Source: Onchocerca volvulus
Lineage: Eukaryota > Nematoda > Chromadorea > Rhabditida > Onchocercidae
Assembly (NCBI GenBank): GCA_000499405.2
Contig: HG738138.1
Span: 4,080,368-4,144,367 of the forward strand
DNA length: 64,000 nucleotides
Direction of reading: 5' to 3'
Positions 1 to 13,000 of this stretch are shown here, piece by piece; position 1 is the first letter of the stretch; the number at the start of each line of letters is the position of its first letter. The position numbers and the translations under genes were made by a program. The notes beneath the pieces were generated by a model. That model made no database searches and had not been told where the DNA came from. It worked only from the letters and a program-made list of their open reading frames with translations.

Positions 1-3000
1 GCATGCGCAACAAGTAATTCAGCAATAAAGCGTGCTTCAAGATGTGCCCGCACGTCATTTATCCAATCACGTGCTACAAATCTTGCTGGACCAGTCAAAA
101 GTTGCAAAATTCGTACCGCCGAATTCAAATCTCCTTCTGCGACAAAACTTTTTGCTCTTGAGAGAATTTCATATGAATCTAATGTCACTGGATCAAATTT
201 TCCCTGAAATACAACGGTGAAGTTGGGGCTCCGAATTTGATCATGACAATCAAACGATTTTCATTTTTTACATGAATGAAGATTTATGTCTCAATGTCAT
301 ACATCAATCTCATATCCTCTTCTTATGATAGAAAAAAGAGGCTAGCGCTGTCTCAGTAAGCAATTAATCCATAGATAACAGTTCATCTTAGGGTCGGATT
401 CAAAAAAGAATGGTCGTTACCATTTTTGAAAATTTCTTAGGAGGATCGAAGGAAATCGCATTCTGTAAATATGATAAACCATACTGGAATACCCCAACAT
501 TACTTTCATCCATTTTGGCCACTCGGCGACAAATTTTGTATAGCTGAAAAACTGAGATGTGCAAAAAAATATATGAATGGGAAGCATGGGATATGAATTC
601 GACTTGTTTTAAAAACCTCGAAAACTTTAAACGATTACCTTATTGAATCTTGTCTTCAAATCTTCTTCAGTATATACACCATTATATATTGTTTCATCGG
701 GAAGTGCATTAACTAGACATGTCACAAATTCATCATTACTGTTAGCTTCCCGAATCATTTGAAGCTATAAAATAATATTTTTCTGTGAAAGAAGTTTACA
801 TAAGCTCACTTATCATTTTGACTAAGGCACATTAAAACAGAAAAAAAAAATAATTCAATTACCTCAGTTGCTAATGGTTTGCGACGTGCATCATCATCAG
901 CACCACTTCTTCTTCCATATATAACGGAATCGACCAAATCATGAGATGCCATCCATATTTGCTTAGCACGGCGATTTTCGACATCCTATAAAAAATTTGT
1001 AATTAAGAGAGATCGAGAGAATTTGTAATTAATTGTCTTTTTTGCGATTATTTTGAAAATATAACTTGCAATTCATCCCTTCTTCAGCGTATGCTAAATC
1101 ATGGAAAAGGTCTATTACTGGTTAGATTCAAATACGATATGAAATGTGTCTCAGAATCTTAAATAAGCCAGAAATATTGATGAGTGTGATAAACTAGCCA
1201 AATAAAACGAAACAACTTGATTAGCAAATGGTAGATAATTATGAAATGATTGTGCATTAAACAAATCGACAAACTGTAAATAAATTTAGTATGGAAGAGC
1301 ACTTCAATCAACAAACAAATAGCTGAAAAATTTAAGAATTGGATTTAAAACCATAAAATAATGCGCTCGTATTTCCTTCTCACTATAGAAACTGATTTCT
1401 CATAATTTCCGGAGAAAGTACCTGTGAAGTTCGTGACTTCAAAGCAGTCTCAATCCCCTCTAGTTTACCCTGAGCAACCGCTAATTCCGTGCTAAGTTGT
1501 GAACGTTCTTCGCCAATCGCCTCCTCAATCTAAAATAAGATCAAAATGAAGTTTTCATCGAGCTGAATAAAAAATGAAAATGAAAAAAATGGACTGCGAT
1601 CACCGAAGATCACCCAAATATCTGAAAGTGATTCTTCTTTTCATTAATTCTCAAAATCATGATGTTTTTAAAGAACCAACCTTCTGCTTTTCTTCAATTT
1701 CAAAAAGATTTCTTTGAACACGAACAACTTCTTCAATATGCTCCGAATGAGCAGCAGCTGCTCTTTGTAGCTTCTCTTCCAACTCAGCTTCCCAAAGTTT
1801 TCTTTGCATGGCAAGCTGAAATTTGTAGGTTCCACAACTGATAATAAATATAAATTATATTATAACCAATAACCTGAATCTTACCATTTTTTCGGATTCT
1901 GAGTGGATTTGTTCACGAAGTGCTTGCACCTTCAGATTTATTTCCTCTTCGGTTAGTTTACTTTGGGATTTTCTTTGTTCTTCTAAAGCGCTCGCAATAT
2001 TTTGCTCTTCGCGAACCTAAAGAAATAAAATTTACCCACCAGTCACAATCGTAAAAAAAAAAAAAACTCAAATTTTAAGCGTTATCCATACTATAATTCA
2101 GAAGTAATAATACTTGATTGATAGCAATACCTGAGATCATTAAAAAGTGACAAAATTTATTTACTACAGGTATACCTAGCATTCGATAAACATACAACGT
2201 ACGGAGTCTGCATTTACCAAGCGGATCAAAAACTTAAAACTAATCTTCTTAACGAAGAAATTAAAGTCAAAATTCCGAACTAAACGATATCTACAGAATA
2301 TCGGGAAACCATCGTCCGACTATATACAAACCAGAAAAAAGCATACCTGCTGTTCGGCAAGCTGTTTCCTTAACTGATCCACTTTCAAATGTGCATGTGC
2401 AATTAATGCATTCAATTCTTCTTCGTTTAACTTAGAATCTGCAATTGAAAACGTATAAAAGCGTGAAGCTCTTACAGTTTCAAAAAATTCTGATACAGAA
2501 ATGACCCAAATGTCTTAATTCATCACCACAATTAAAATGATTACCAAATATTCTTTGCTTCATTATTTCAGGTTACTTAATGAAATTAATAATTGTATCT
2601 TTTAATTTTGGAAATGATGAAGTTGGTTTCTTCATCATTTCCGATAACTATCCAAAATTTTTCGGATTTCCACGAAATTAACCTTGCGCATGGATATCAA
2701 CATTAGGAAGAACTGATTTCAATTCGGATGCAAACTGCTTTCGGCTCTTTTCAATCAAGTCTTTGTATTCGCTAAGAATACGTCCTTCATCACGAGTTCT
2801 TTTGATTACTAAATTCATTTCGTCAAGCTGCCGCTCAAGTTTATGGATAGTTTCATGAGCATTCTGTAGTAAAGGATTACTGCGAGTCGATTCGGCTATT
2901 TCTCCTTGTTCTATTATCTGCAAAACTTTCATACTATCGTTGCAAAATAAAACAAAATGTCAAACATCTTTAAAAAAAAAACCTATGCGAGGCTTTTAAA

Positions 3001-5378
3001 TGAATAGAAATATATTACAGGTGTGATGACCAACTTTTTTAACGTTATCCAAATAATTTCTAGCATCATTTTCTTCTTCAGCATCAATCTTCGCAGCTTT
3101 ATCAACTTTTTGGAGTGCACTTGTCACTAGCGTCCAATCTCCTCTCTAAGAAAGTAGAATAATTATTGAAATGCTATCCAGTAAATATCTGCAAAACTTG
3201 TAAATTAAAACCATAACTAACTTCGCCTTCATCAACCGCTCGTTTCATCACTCGCGTATGCTCATTTATAGTATCGACTGTTCTGTATTTTGCTTCTGTA
3301 GCTGACTGTACTTTTGCGATAGCAGATTGCAAAGATGTCTTCAACATCTTTTCCATAGCTGAAAGTTAAAACAATAAATGAGTTTTCATTAAACTTCTCA
3401 AGCTTTGTAATATGTTTAAAATGGACGAAATAATAGACGAACAACCAATGTGAGGAGCTGCTAAAATTTGATGTGCATAAAAAGTATGAACCGAAATCAA
3501 ATGAATTTGATATTCCTGCCAACAGAGACCGTAAATGAGCAATCAACTGAAAAAAGAACTTTGAGATAAACAGTAATCTTTTAAGTATATATGCCATAAA
3601 CACAAACTTTCATGCTGTTTTCTTTGAGACATGGATTCTTTTTCGTGGCTTACTGTTTGCTCAGGAGCCTTGGATGTCGATGCTGGTGCTGTAGCTGTTT
3701 TTAACAGAAAATCTGTTTTATGTTTACTTTTTTTCTCATTTTCGAAATACCTTGAAATAAAAAAAAAAAAAAAAAAAATGTTGCTAATCCGAAATCTAAG
3801 AAATCCAAACATAAAGAAAGTCAAGAAAACCAGATTAGATTAGGAGGAGACAAAACTCAGCAAAACTGATAATAGTCTTATGCTTTATAACGCTGAAATG
3901 CGTGAAAAGATTAAGTTATGCTTTCTGTTGCCATCAAGTGAAGTAATTAGCAGCTTAATAGTCAGACTTCACAAGTACTTTTTCAGCAAGCCTATGCACG
4001 GCTGTCTCTTCATTTCGAGACCAGATGCACTGAATACAGAGATCGACTAGATCTGATAAAATGAACAATTAACATACCAGTAATATGCAGAAGCACCTAC
4101 ACCAGCAGTTACCATCAACAGCAATATGAGGAAACCACTTCCACGTGATTTCCGACCATCATTACTGAAAAACAGCAAAGTAAATCAATATCGTTTTGAA
4201 TCAGGAAATAAAAATCAAAATAACTACAATTTCTGGGAAAAGCAGCCGTATATTCCAACAAAACTGATCTGCCATTTATGTTTCTCATTTGATTTTTTTC
4301 ATGCCCCTCTTTTAATCCTTCTTTTTTTTTTCTTTTTGTTAGGAGAAAGATAACAAACTTACGGTAGAGATCCCTTATTTCGGAGAAAATTTTGCTTACT
4401 GATTTCTACTTCATGAATACGCAGAAAACGGGGATTCGGGCCATCGATTCTATGGGGAATTTGACAAAAGCATTGTAAAGTCCTATAAGACGAGCTAGAA
4501 ACTGGACGAAAAAGACACAAGATCCGCTGAAATCCAGATGTCGAAGATCCCTGAAAATAATGTTGGATTGATGACTGAACCAGAAAAATAAATAAGGAAA
4601 ACTAAACCGAAAAAACTAAAAAATATAAATATAGCCAAAACTTTTGTTCATAAATGTTCGCGGTTGTTTAGTCCTTAAAATGAAATTGTGGGACAAAATG
4701 AAGAAATAAACGTTCGAGGTGATAATGAGGAATAATAATTTAAGGAATATGTGTTGAAAAAAGAGATCAGTCGTAGTAGGAAGAAATCAAACACAAACGA
4801 ATAAATGACATAGGGAAGAGTTCCCAAATTTCGTTTGAAATTTGAAATAAAACAGAAAGAGAAATTATCTGATACCATGAAACTAAATCGATAAGTCGAT
4901 GAGGGAATCTTACAGATCAACAAAAGTGAAAAGTTTCATTTCTTCCTATAACGATTGATCTTTTTTTTCAACACATATTTCCTAAATCGCTATCAAAAGA
5001 AATTAAACTCATACTAAATATTGGTGGATAGACAGAAAATAAGGGAAATGAAAGGTGAAAAGCAGAATGAAGTTGAAACAGTTACTAATCATCAGTTCAT
5101 TCATTTTTTAAACAAATATTATTCAAGAATTACGCGAATATAAAGAAGTATGAATTTTGGGCATATATAGAACTGATGAAAATCTTTAAAAAGATGAGTG
5201 GTTATCAAACGACTGTAAATGAATCGCATCTCGTAGAAAACCAAACAAAAATATAGAATTTCTCATCCGTAATTAGGAAACGGACGTGAAAGTAATGTTT
5301 ACACTGCAAGCTATTTATTATAATTTATTGTAAAAAATTATACCATACAAAGTTTTATACCTGTACGATGCGAAGCAT
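1..5378 (-). CDS. immt-1: MICOS subunit MIC60 (mitofilin), 3'-truncated by window edge
   Basis: MIC60 is an inner-membrane protein of the MICOS complex; it holds cristae junctions and links them to the outer membrane. Coding exons on the minus strand, 5' to 3': 5378-5361, 4550-4363, 4164-4078, 3750-3608, 3358-3222, 3145-3035, 2917-2683, 2438-2347, 2016-1885, 1815-1681, 1529-1422, 985-863, 764-639, 543-421, 203-1. All phases agree, giving about 653 residues before the edge. Exon 2 is Arg/Ser-rich like a mitochondrial presequence. One membrane helix lies near residues 80-98 ([19 protein letters not shown]). A long charged coiled coil follows, with the mitofilin-like stretch [15 protein letters not shown] near residues 310-324. 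The C-terminal mitofilin domain includes [16 protein letters not shown] and [16 protein letters not shown]. The start is the only ATG in exon 1, 29 nt after a strong acceptor. The last few residues and the stop lie outside the window. The family call is firm; the acceptor at 2917 rather than 2933 is chosen on phase. Confidence 0.92.
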
Positions 5379-5407
5379 AAAGAAGATCGGAGATGAATGA
5401 CAACCGC

Positions 5408-5409
5408 CT
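5408..5409 (-). promoter_or_regulatory. immt-1: 3' splice acceptor before the MIC60 ATG (putative trans-splice site)
   Basis: TTATTTTCAG precedes the first exon on the minus strand. The exon runs 47 nt (5407-5361), with its ATG 29 nt in. No upstream coding exon in phase was seen, which fits addition of a spliced leader here. The leader itself is not visible. Confidence 0.45.
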
Positions 5410-6110
5410 GAAAATAAACTTATACTAAATATTTATGGATAGACAGAGAATACAGGAAACGAAATTCCCATTTTTATATCCAGATTAACGATTACACATC
5501 AAGATACTTAATTATCCAACGGTTATAGCAATTTATATCTCAACAGAAGGTCGGCTTGTAATAATTTCCAAAACACAGTCATTTAAAAATCTAGCAATTA
5601 CTAATAATACGACTTGGCGAACAATTTCAAATGGTTGGAACAGAAGTTATTCTTGTTCATCAAACAATCGCCAATACTATGCAAATGCGCTTATCACTGA
5701 TCTAAGATTAATAAGCAAATTCTAATTGCTAATTCGTGAAAATCCTCAAATACGGAGGATCGACGCATCCTATATTCTAAGGGATCATTAGTTTCACTGT
5801 GGCAAATTTCATCAAGTGATCACTAAATTCGCAATTTCATTAAGTGGTTGCTAAATTGTTTCAAAAGAAACAAACAATACGAGAGATGGAAGGATTGAGC
5901 TTTCATTGAATTGCTCTAGTTGGTAGGTAGATCGAGATTTGTTGGTTATGGTATTTTAGTTCTTGCCATGGATATGAAAGTTAGAAGCTCGCGAAAATCT
6001 CATCGCAGCAAGGATAGAAAGTGTAAAATTGTGAGAAGAGGTAATAAAATCTACAATAAAGTAAAGCCAAGATGCAAAGTTCGCCGGAGTTTAGCCATTT
6101 TTTCATTTCA
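5410..6110. promoter_or_regulatory. Divergent intergenic region between MIC60 and KTI12
   Basis: About 700 bp separate the 5' acceptor of MIC60 (minus) from that of KTI12 (plus). The outrons and promoters of both genes should lie here. No TATA box or known operator can be assigned. A short basic reading frame (5920-6114) crosses the KTI12 acceptor and is probably outron. Confidence 0.5.
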
Positions 6111-6111
6111 G
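6110..6111 (+). promoter_or_regulatory. 3' splice acceptor before the KTI12 ATG (putative trans-splice site)
   Basis: TTTTTTCATTTCAG ends at 6111, 38 nt before the ATG at 6150. No earlier exon in phase with the KTI12 start was found, so a trans-splice acceptor is the simplest reading. Confidence 0.45.
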
Positions 6112-6149
6112 TGATTCTCTAGTAGAACTTTATTTTTAAAAAAGAGCGA

Positions 6150-8318
6150 ATGCCATTGGTAGTTGTATGCGGTAAACCGTGTTCTGGAAAGAGTACACTC
6201 ACGAAATTGTTCTGTAAATTTGTTGCGACAAGGAAGCCTCAACAGATTGAAGTGGTATCCGATGACAGAAATACCTCATTTACGAGATCGGTATACAAAG
6301 ATTCTCACAAGGTTTTACTTACTACTTTGCACTTTTCTAACTTCTCCTTAGCGTGATTCTCATTAATTTTTTGTTATGATGGCACTAATTCAGCGTTGAA
6401 TGCTTTAGTAACAGACTCTTAAATATCAATCATTATGAAATAACAAAAAAAAAAAAAAAAGAAAATAATGGTCATTACTCTATTAGTACATGCCGTTGTA
6501 TGGTTGGCGAAATGTTTTGCATTTTGAAATCTCATTACTTGCCTTGTTCTAGGAACGAGAGCATCGTGCTGTACTAAAATCTGAGGTGCAGCGCTTACTT
6601 TCGGAAGATTGTTTGGTTATTTGCGACTCGTTAAATTACATCAAAGGTAGGCTTCATTTCGTTTAACTGGTTTTGTCATTTATTTTGTGCTTTATACATA
6701 TATTCCATCTGTTTACAGGTTTCAGATATGAGTTGTTTTGTATAGCGAAATTGATGCAAACAACATACTGTGTTGTGTATTGTGATACCAGTGAAGATAT
6801 TTGTCTGCGACTTAATCTAGAGAAAGATGAGACCGAAAGGTAGTTTTGCTTTTTCCTCATTAATTAATGAATCGACATGAAATAAATTCTTAGCAAACAA
6901 ACGCAAAAAATAAGAAATAAAGACCATGTTTGATATTAAACATAATCAATAAACTGGTCAACGAATTGCAATACTTGAAGCTTATTTTATTTTGAATTAA
7001 AACTGGATTTTGTAGGAAGAAAGAAGAAAGAAGGTATATTTAAAGAAGGTATGTAGAAGGTATAAGGTATATCTTATATAGAAGGTATATTAGCAAACTT
7101 TGAAAAGTTTAATTTTCCTCTCCTCACTAACGGAAATTTTAGAAATCCTTTGGATGTAGGGAAGTTCCGCTATTTCTGTAAGAATAAGAGGTGGAATAAG
7201 TTAGACTGAGTAATATTTTCATAGTTCTGGTTTTTGTTGGCTCCATTATTGTACACAGTTCTTCATCGCAATACAAGAAACTGTTGATGGATCTTATTTG
7301 TTACAGATATGGAACGGATGATATAAGGGATTTATTGATGCGTTTTGAAGAGCCTATTACAACGAATCGATGGGATTCTCCGCTTTTTAAGGTTGAAATT
7401 GGGAGTGATGATGGAACTTGTCGAAGACATGACTCACGTTCCGAACAAAATTTCTGTTTTCTTGGACTAAATGAAAAAAAATCACTTCTGGAAGATATGT
7501 ATCTTTGGTTATTCGAGGTAAGATTTACTGTAATACGGACTCTCCAAGCATCTCGCAGTTAACTTATTGTTCAACTTCTAGATTTATGTATTTTCGCATT
7601 CGAAAATGTGTATTCATTATAGGGTAGGAGCTTGTCCGCAAATGAAAGCACTGAAATTGCGTCGCTGATGCCGGCAGATTTTTTGCATGCTCTTGATCAT
7701 GTCACTAAGGAAATTGTAACTAGTGTTATGCAGCAACAGCGGACTGCCTTACCAGGCGACACTTTTATTATACCAAACTATACTTTGGACAACGAAAAGG
7801 TAAATAATTTTATTAATAAAGGCTTATTTTGGATTTAATGTATCTATATTTTTGGGAAGCGACACTTCTTTTTATCGCTGAGTTGTGAGAGCGACTACTG
7901 CAAATGCAGGGTAGAATAGAGGAGATTTGTTCTTGAAGAATAAGCATAAATAATGAAAAGTAATCAAAAATAACTTTATTTCACTTAATATTATCAAAAA
8001 CATTTGATTCAAAAAAATCACGAAAAGTTTTATCATTTTTTTATCGGAATTCGTGCTGATTTTTGAAAAGAAATAAGACTGTGAAGACACTTCATTGCAT
8101 CAAACGTTATTAAATTACAAAATGTATTTTCAAGTGTTTATATTTAACGTTACATAAAGTTGATGATGAGTGTTAAGGTGCTATTTACAAGACAGCGATC
8201 CTTTGCTGAACTCTCAGGACTACGACGACAATTCACCAGTTGCATGAAGATGCATCCATTGAAAGACATGTCTAAATTAGCTTCGTTATTTATCAATTAT
8301 CTTAATGCGAATCCTTAA
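6150..8318 (+). CDS. kti12: KTI12 homologue, P-loop Elongator-associated protein
   Basis: KTI12-family proteins are P-loop NTPases related to the tRNA-Sec kinase PSTK. They work with Elongator in forming mcm5/ncm5 modifications at the tRNA wobble uridine. Exons: 6150-6311, 6553-6646, 6719-6839, 7307-7517, 7623-7799, 8178-8318; the phases agree and give 301 residues, the usual family length. The protein starts MPLVVVCGKPCSGKST, with a Walker A motif at residues 8-16. The family signature DSLNYIKGFRYEL follows near residue 80. Later come RFEEPITTNRWDSPLF, MQQQRTALPGDTFIIP and a C-terminal LRRQF block, all typical of KTI12. The start is the first ATG after the 6111 acceptor, and the P-loop begins seven residues later. 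The last acceptor (8177, ending TTAAG) is weak, but FTRQRSFAELSGLRRQF lines up well with the family. Confidence 0.93.
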
Positions 8319-9980
8319 TATCACTTAATTTCATTTAATTTTGCAGATTAAGGCTTCTGAGAAATAGTACCTTTGTTTATACTCATGAAGATAAAGGTAG
8401 TGCATTTTTTTGTATAATATGACTTTGGTATCCAGGAAAAAGCCACATATTATCCATCTACCCGCTCAGTTTTTTGGATTTTTTCGTACCGAGACAAGAG
8501 AACTTATTGCATCTTATTGCTATCGTAATTTTTACTTCTAATGATTTTAATAATATTGCAAGATTTTGTTAACAGTAAGATGTTTTCATTTTCATTCTAT
8601 TATTCTGTACTTTGTGAAGTTATCTATGAATTTTTATTTGATCTTAATTTGAGATTTCACCGGTACATTATGGTATTATGCTTTATATATAAGCTTCTTT
8701 CAATTCTCAACTTAAGAAGTTAGACTTGCAATCATTCTAACATTTTTTTACTGTATCAAATTATTATTTGGTAAGAATTATTCTGCTGAAGACATTTTGT
8801 GGAATGAAAAATTGTGGGAGGAGTAAGTTTCTTTTGTTGAATATTTGAAATGCGTGATATGATATCGTTATTTTATAATAGGTGAGTAATTCTGTTATAT
8901 TTGCAAAGTATGTGTTTAAGAATTAAATACAATGATAAACCGGATATGAGTAGGTTCCTGACAATTTGTGTTGGTGAATTCGCGCTAGAAAGCGTTTAAT
9001 ATTTCTGCCTGAAGTAGTGAAAGGAAATTGGCAATTTTTTCTGAAATTTAACACATCTAATAATGAATCGACCTTATAAAGCATTTAATTCAGATTTCAT
9101 TTATTTTTATGACTCTTAAGAAGTCATTTTTCATAGTATTAAAGACCGCATTCAAAATTAGAACCCACTTACTTAAGGGTAGTCGTAGTAACGATGTAAT
9201 CTTGTGAAGCACTTAGTTTCAGATTTTACTTTCTTTTGTGGCTATTGAGAAAATTGAAGATTGCTTTTAAAATTAGAGCCTAAATTCGTTAAGGTTCCTC
9301 TTATTTGATAGTAAAGCATTATGCTCAGATGAACGTTACATATTTGCTTTACTGAGGTAATTTTCTTAATATCACTGTTCTGTTATTCAGCAGGATTGTC
9401 TTCTAATCATTCAATGAAGTTCATTCCGCGATAAAGAGTGATTCTTCTGGAGGAGGCTGTTAGTGCCAACCGCCAAATTCATTTCATTCGTTGTTTTCAA
9501 TTTCTTGACTGGAACTGCTCGAATTCAACATATAAATTCGACATAATGCTTTAGTTTACTTGAAGCTTTGAAGAGTTGGGATACAACTATCAATCATCAG
9601 AATTTGAGAACTGGAAGTATTGTGTAACTCTTCAATATCAATTACATTTGAAGGTTTTCATAATCTTCTAATGAAAGGATTAGCCTGAAAAGCTATTATG
9701 TGAAGCATTAAAGCATAGATATTACTTTTTTGCTTTAGACGCTGTACTTCGAATCTTAATTTAGTGATTTTTTTATTTCTTTTCCTACATTTGGAATCGT
9801 TTCGTCATTCAGCTTAGTAGATTTTACTGTACCGAAGTACTACTAATATCAATGTAAGGAGAGATATAAAATTGGAGGAGTTATTTGGTGCTTCGTGAGC
9901 TCTAGATGATCTAAGTTGTGCGAGATTATGTTTCGTACCATGTATCAGTATTTTTTTGTTGAGGCATATAATTTCTTTTT
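8319..9980. other. KTI12 3' UTR and intergenic DNA
   Basis: About 1.66 kb with no supported coding exon on either strand; all frames are short and T/A-rich. It should hold the KTI12 3' UTR and the promoter or outron of the RING gene. No clear AATAAA was assigned close to the KTI12 stop. Confidence 0.5.
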
Positions 9981-9982
9981 AG
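9981..9982 (+). promoter_or_regulatory. 3' splice acceptor upstream of the RING-gene ATG
   Basis: ATTTCTTTTTAG ends at 9982 and leaves a 58-nt leader before the ATG at 10041. It is a putative spliced-leader acceptor, inferred from position only. Confidence 0.35.
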
Positions 9983-10040
9983 GCAGTGGTAGCTATCGAA
10001 CTGTTGGGGATGACCATTCTTTCCTTAATCCTAGTTAACT

Positions 10041-13000
10041 ATGTCGCATGAAAGAAGCCGCGGAAACTTGTATGTTTTTCTGGAATATTCAAGGAATTAT
10101 AGAAAAAAAATTGAAGAAAAAAAAACAATATTTATTATCTTTATACATTACATAAACTCCAAATTTTATGTACTTCTTACTGGATTTCTTTCACCAAGTA
10201 TATTTACCATCACAATGACATATGCAGTCATCACCTTATTGCTTACCTTGAAGGTCGCTGCTTTCTGTAGGAGCAGTAATTTTGCATCCGACGATTATCA
10301 GTTTCGCGAACTATTGTGCCTAATCCATGCCATTTAATGGCTATCTGACATAAATTACGCAAAGTATTCAGTTATATAAGCTAAATCTTATCGTATTTAT
10401 TTTTCCCAAACAAAATTTCGCTGAATTAGAATTCTGAAAATTTATTTGCAGGTCGCCAGTGGCCTATGTTCTAGATACTTCATCAAATTCGAGCTCACAA
10501 CTTTCTGAAGGAGCTGGTCAGAATACGCTTTCCTCCTCTTCTTCAAGCTCACCGTCATTGGCAGCAGCACTTCGTAATTTCGAGATAGGCGGCACTGCAG
10601 TAAGTTATAAAATATAGGACAGTCTCTAATGTCATTAGAGATAAGATATGATACATGTGCTAGATGCATTATTAAAAGACTGTTGCCTTCCTCACTGAAT
10701 GTTTGTTGACTGCAAAAAAAAAACGAATGTTTGTTGTTGCTTTGCAATCAACAAATGCTTTCAGATATTAGAGAAAGTGAGATATATAGATGTTGTTCAT
10801 TTCTCAAGACTATCAAGAGCAGCGAAATTTTTTTCAGAAATGATAATCAGGACTTGGACTTATTTTTCAGGCAAGGCAACATTCAAGAGATGTTTTCGGT
10901 TATTCTCAGGATGACTCATCTACACATATGGAATCTTACATGGAATATTTAGCCTTATTAAATCATCGCCATGGTCAGTATTAATGATTTTAACACTCAT
11001 TTCGCAACAAAAATTTCCAGAATTCTCACTCTTTCTTGTTTATTTAGTTATGCTAATTTGATGAGAGAAAATTTTATTCTTTTCTTTAGGTCTTTTTATA
11101 AAATTCACAAATACAGCGATATTTCTTTATTTCTTTCAAAGCATATGATTTAAGGAATTAAATCAGTCTAGTCAATAGGTATAATGTTTTAAGCACAAGA
11201 ACCGATGGATGAAAGCAATGGTACAGGAGATTCCAGTGCCGATGTAGCTACTAACGAATCGTTATCCTTATTAACGAATACTACTAATTCATTATCATTT
11301 GGCATGGTATCGTCAATAAACGATGAAAACGGCGATCATACTGGTGATGGTAATAATCGCTTAACTGAAGCAGAAAACAATAATGACATCACTAGTAGTT
11401 CATCAACCCAAATGAATGATTTCAGCGATGTTGTTAGTTATTATCTAGTTGTTTTTGATACTAAATCAAGAAAAATTTTTTTACTTTACATAATAATAAC
11501 GAGAAAGATAAATCCCTATTCCAAATGTTTTAGGAGTTCGCAATGATCCGAGATTTATACTCACCATCAGCAAGTGATCCGGGTAGCAGTAGCGAGCGAA
11601 GAGGAAGTTCGCGTCAGTTTTCCAGAAATTTTTATTTTCAGGATTTCTCCTATGTCATTCGTGATACTTTTGACAGTTTACTTGTAGTAAGTAGTCATGG
11701 TTCATTTTAATCCGCTTTTTATGAGCTACGAAAGAAATGTTCTGTGTTATTTTGTTGTTATCTCGTTAGTTTTTTGATATGCTTCTATAGTGAAATAATT
11801 ATGAACGAATCTGACCATCAGCCTCAGTCAGTGTGAAAGTTGTAATACCTAAATAATTTTTCAATTGTGTAAGAGGGAAGAAATTAATACTAATGCACGA
11901 CATATCTAAATGGAGTCGCTTCATCAGTGGGATATGGAATGAGATTATTTAAAGATCCTAGTAATGATTATTGTAGGATAAGAGCATATTCTTTGACTTG
12001 CTTTTTGCCTTCTGAAGATCAGAATTTCATTTATTATATTTCAGAGGGTGAAAGTTTCGCGAATAATGCGAGTGAAATACCGCGAGGCAGAAGCTTTCGT
12101 CTGCCACATCTGATGCAACGGGATCTAAATAATAGTAATGTCCGTTTTTTTTTTTTTTTCGTCTTTTTTTTGACTGGTATGACTTGATCTATGTTGTCAT
12201 TCCTTCAGGTTTTATGAATTTTTGTTGGATCAAAAGTTTACTTTGCAATGTTCTTCTTTGTATTATATATCTCTTTATTTTTGGGGCTTTTTTTGGTTAT
12301 TTAGATCTGGTATTTCGTGAATCATAATATAAAAAAACATCGAGTTGGGATGATTGGCAGTTACGATCTGCTGTCAATTAGCAATAGTCATTATTCGAGA
12401 ATTATGTGAACATGGTTTCAGGAATCGAATTTTGCTGAAGAGAATAGTGGCAGTTTCCAGAATCCTGTTTATCGCGACTCATCTTCATCTATGAAATTTT
12501 GCCCACAGCCTTTGAAACTACCTTCATCAACTCGTTTGAAAATCACAGTACTCAAGTGGAATGTATATTTTTGAATTTACATTTTCTTACTTTTATCACT
12601 GTTGTGAATCCTTAAAGAATTCTGAATCTATGTATTACGAAATATCAAATTGTTTCTTTTATTCTTCTTCATAGTTTGGCTGCTGGTGATCCGTATTACC
12701 TAGTCTTAAATAATCTGCATCCAGTGATATGTTTTTTGGATTCCTTGTGGCCGAATTTAACAAAACTGATTGCATTCGGTCACTGTTTCCACTCTATATT
12801 TCAAAAGAATGTTCATTTTGCATTTCGCTAAAATCTGCATTCTGACACAAGAATAATACCAAGCTAATTGTACGAGAGTAGAGATGCACTTCAAAAACCA
12901 GCCGGAAATGAAATCTCTTCAGTTGCATATTTAAATTTGTTCGCTAGTTTTACATTTGATGAAATCGAAATCATCAAAAAAAGCTTATATTCCGTGTTAA

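Noticed and set aside
5920..6114. 64-codon Lys/Arg-rich plus-strand frame upstream of KTI12
   Set aside because: It runs straight through the strong acceptor at 6111 and stops there. The region is best read as KTI12 outron, and no motif is present.
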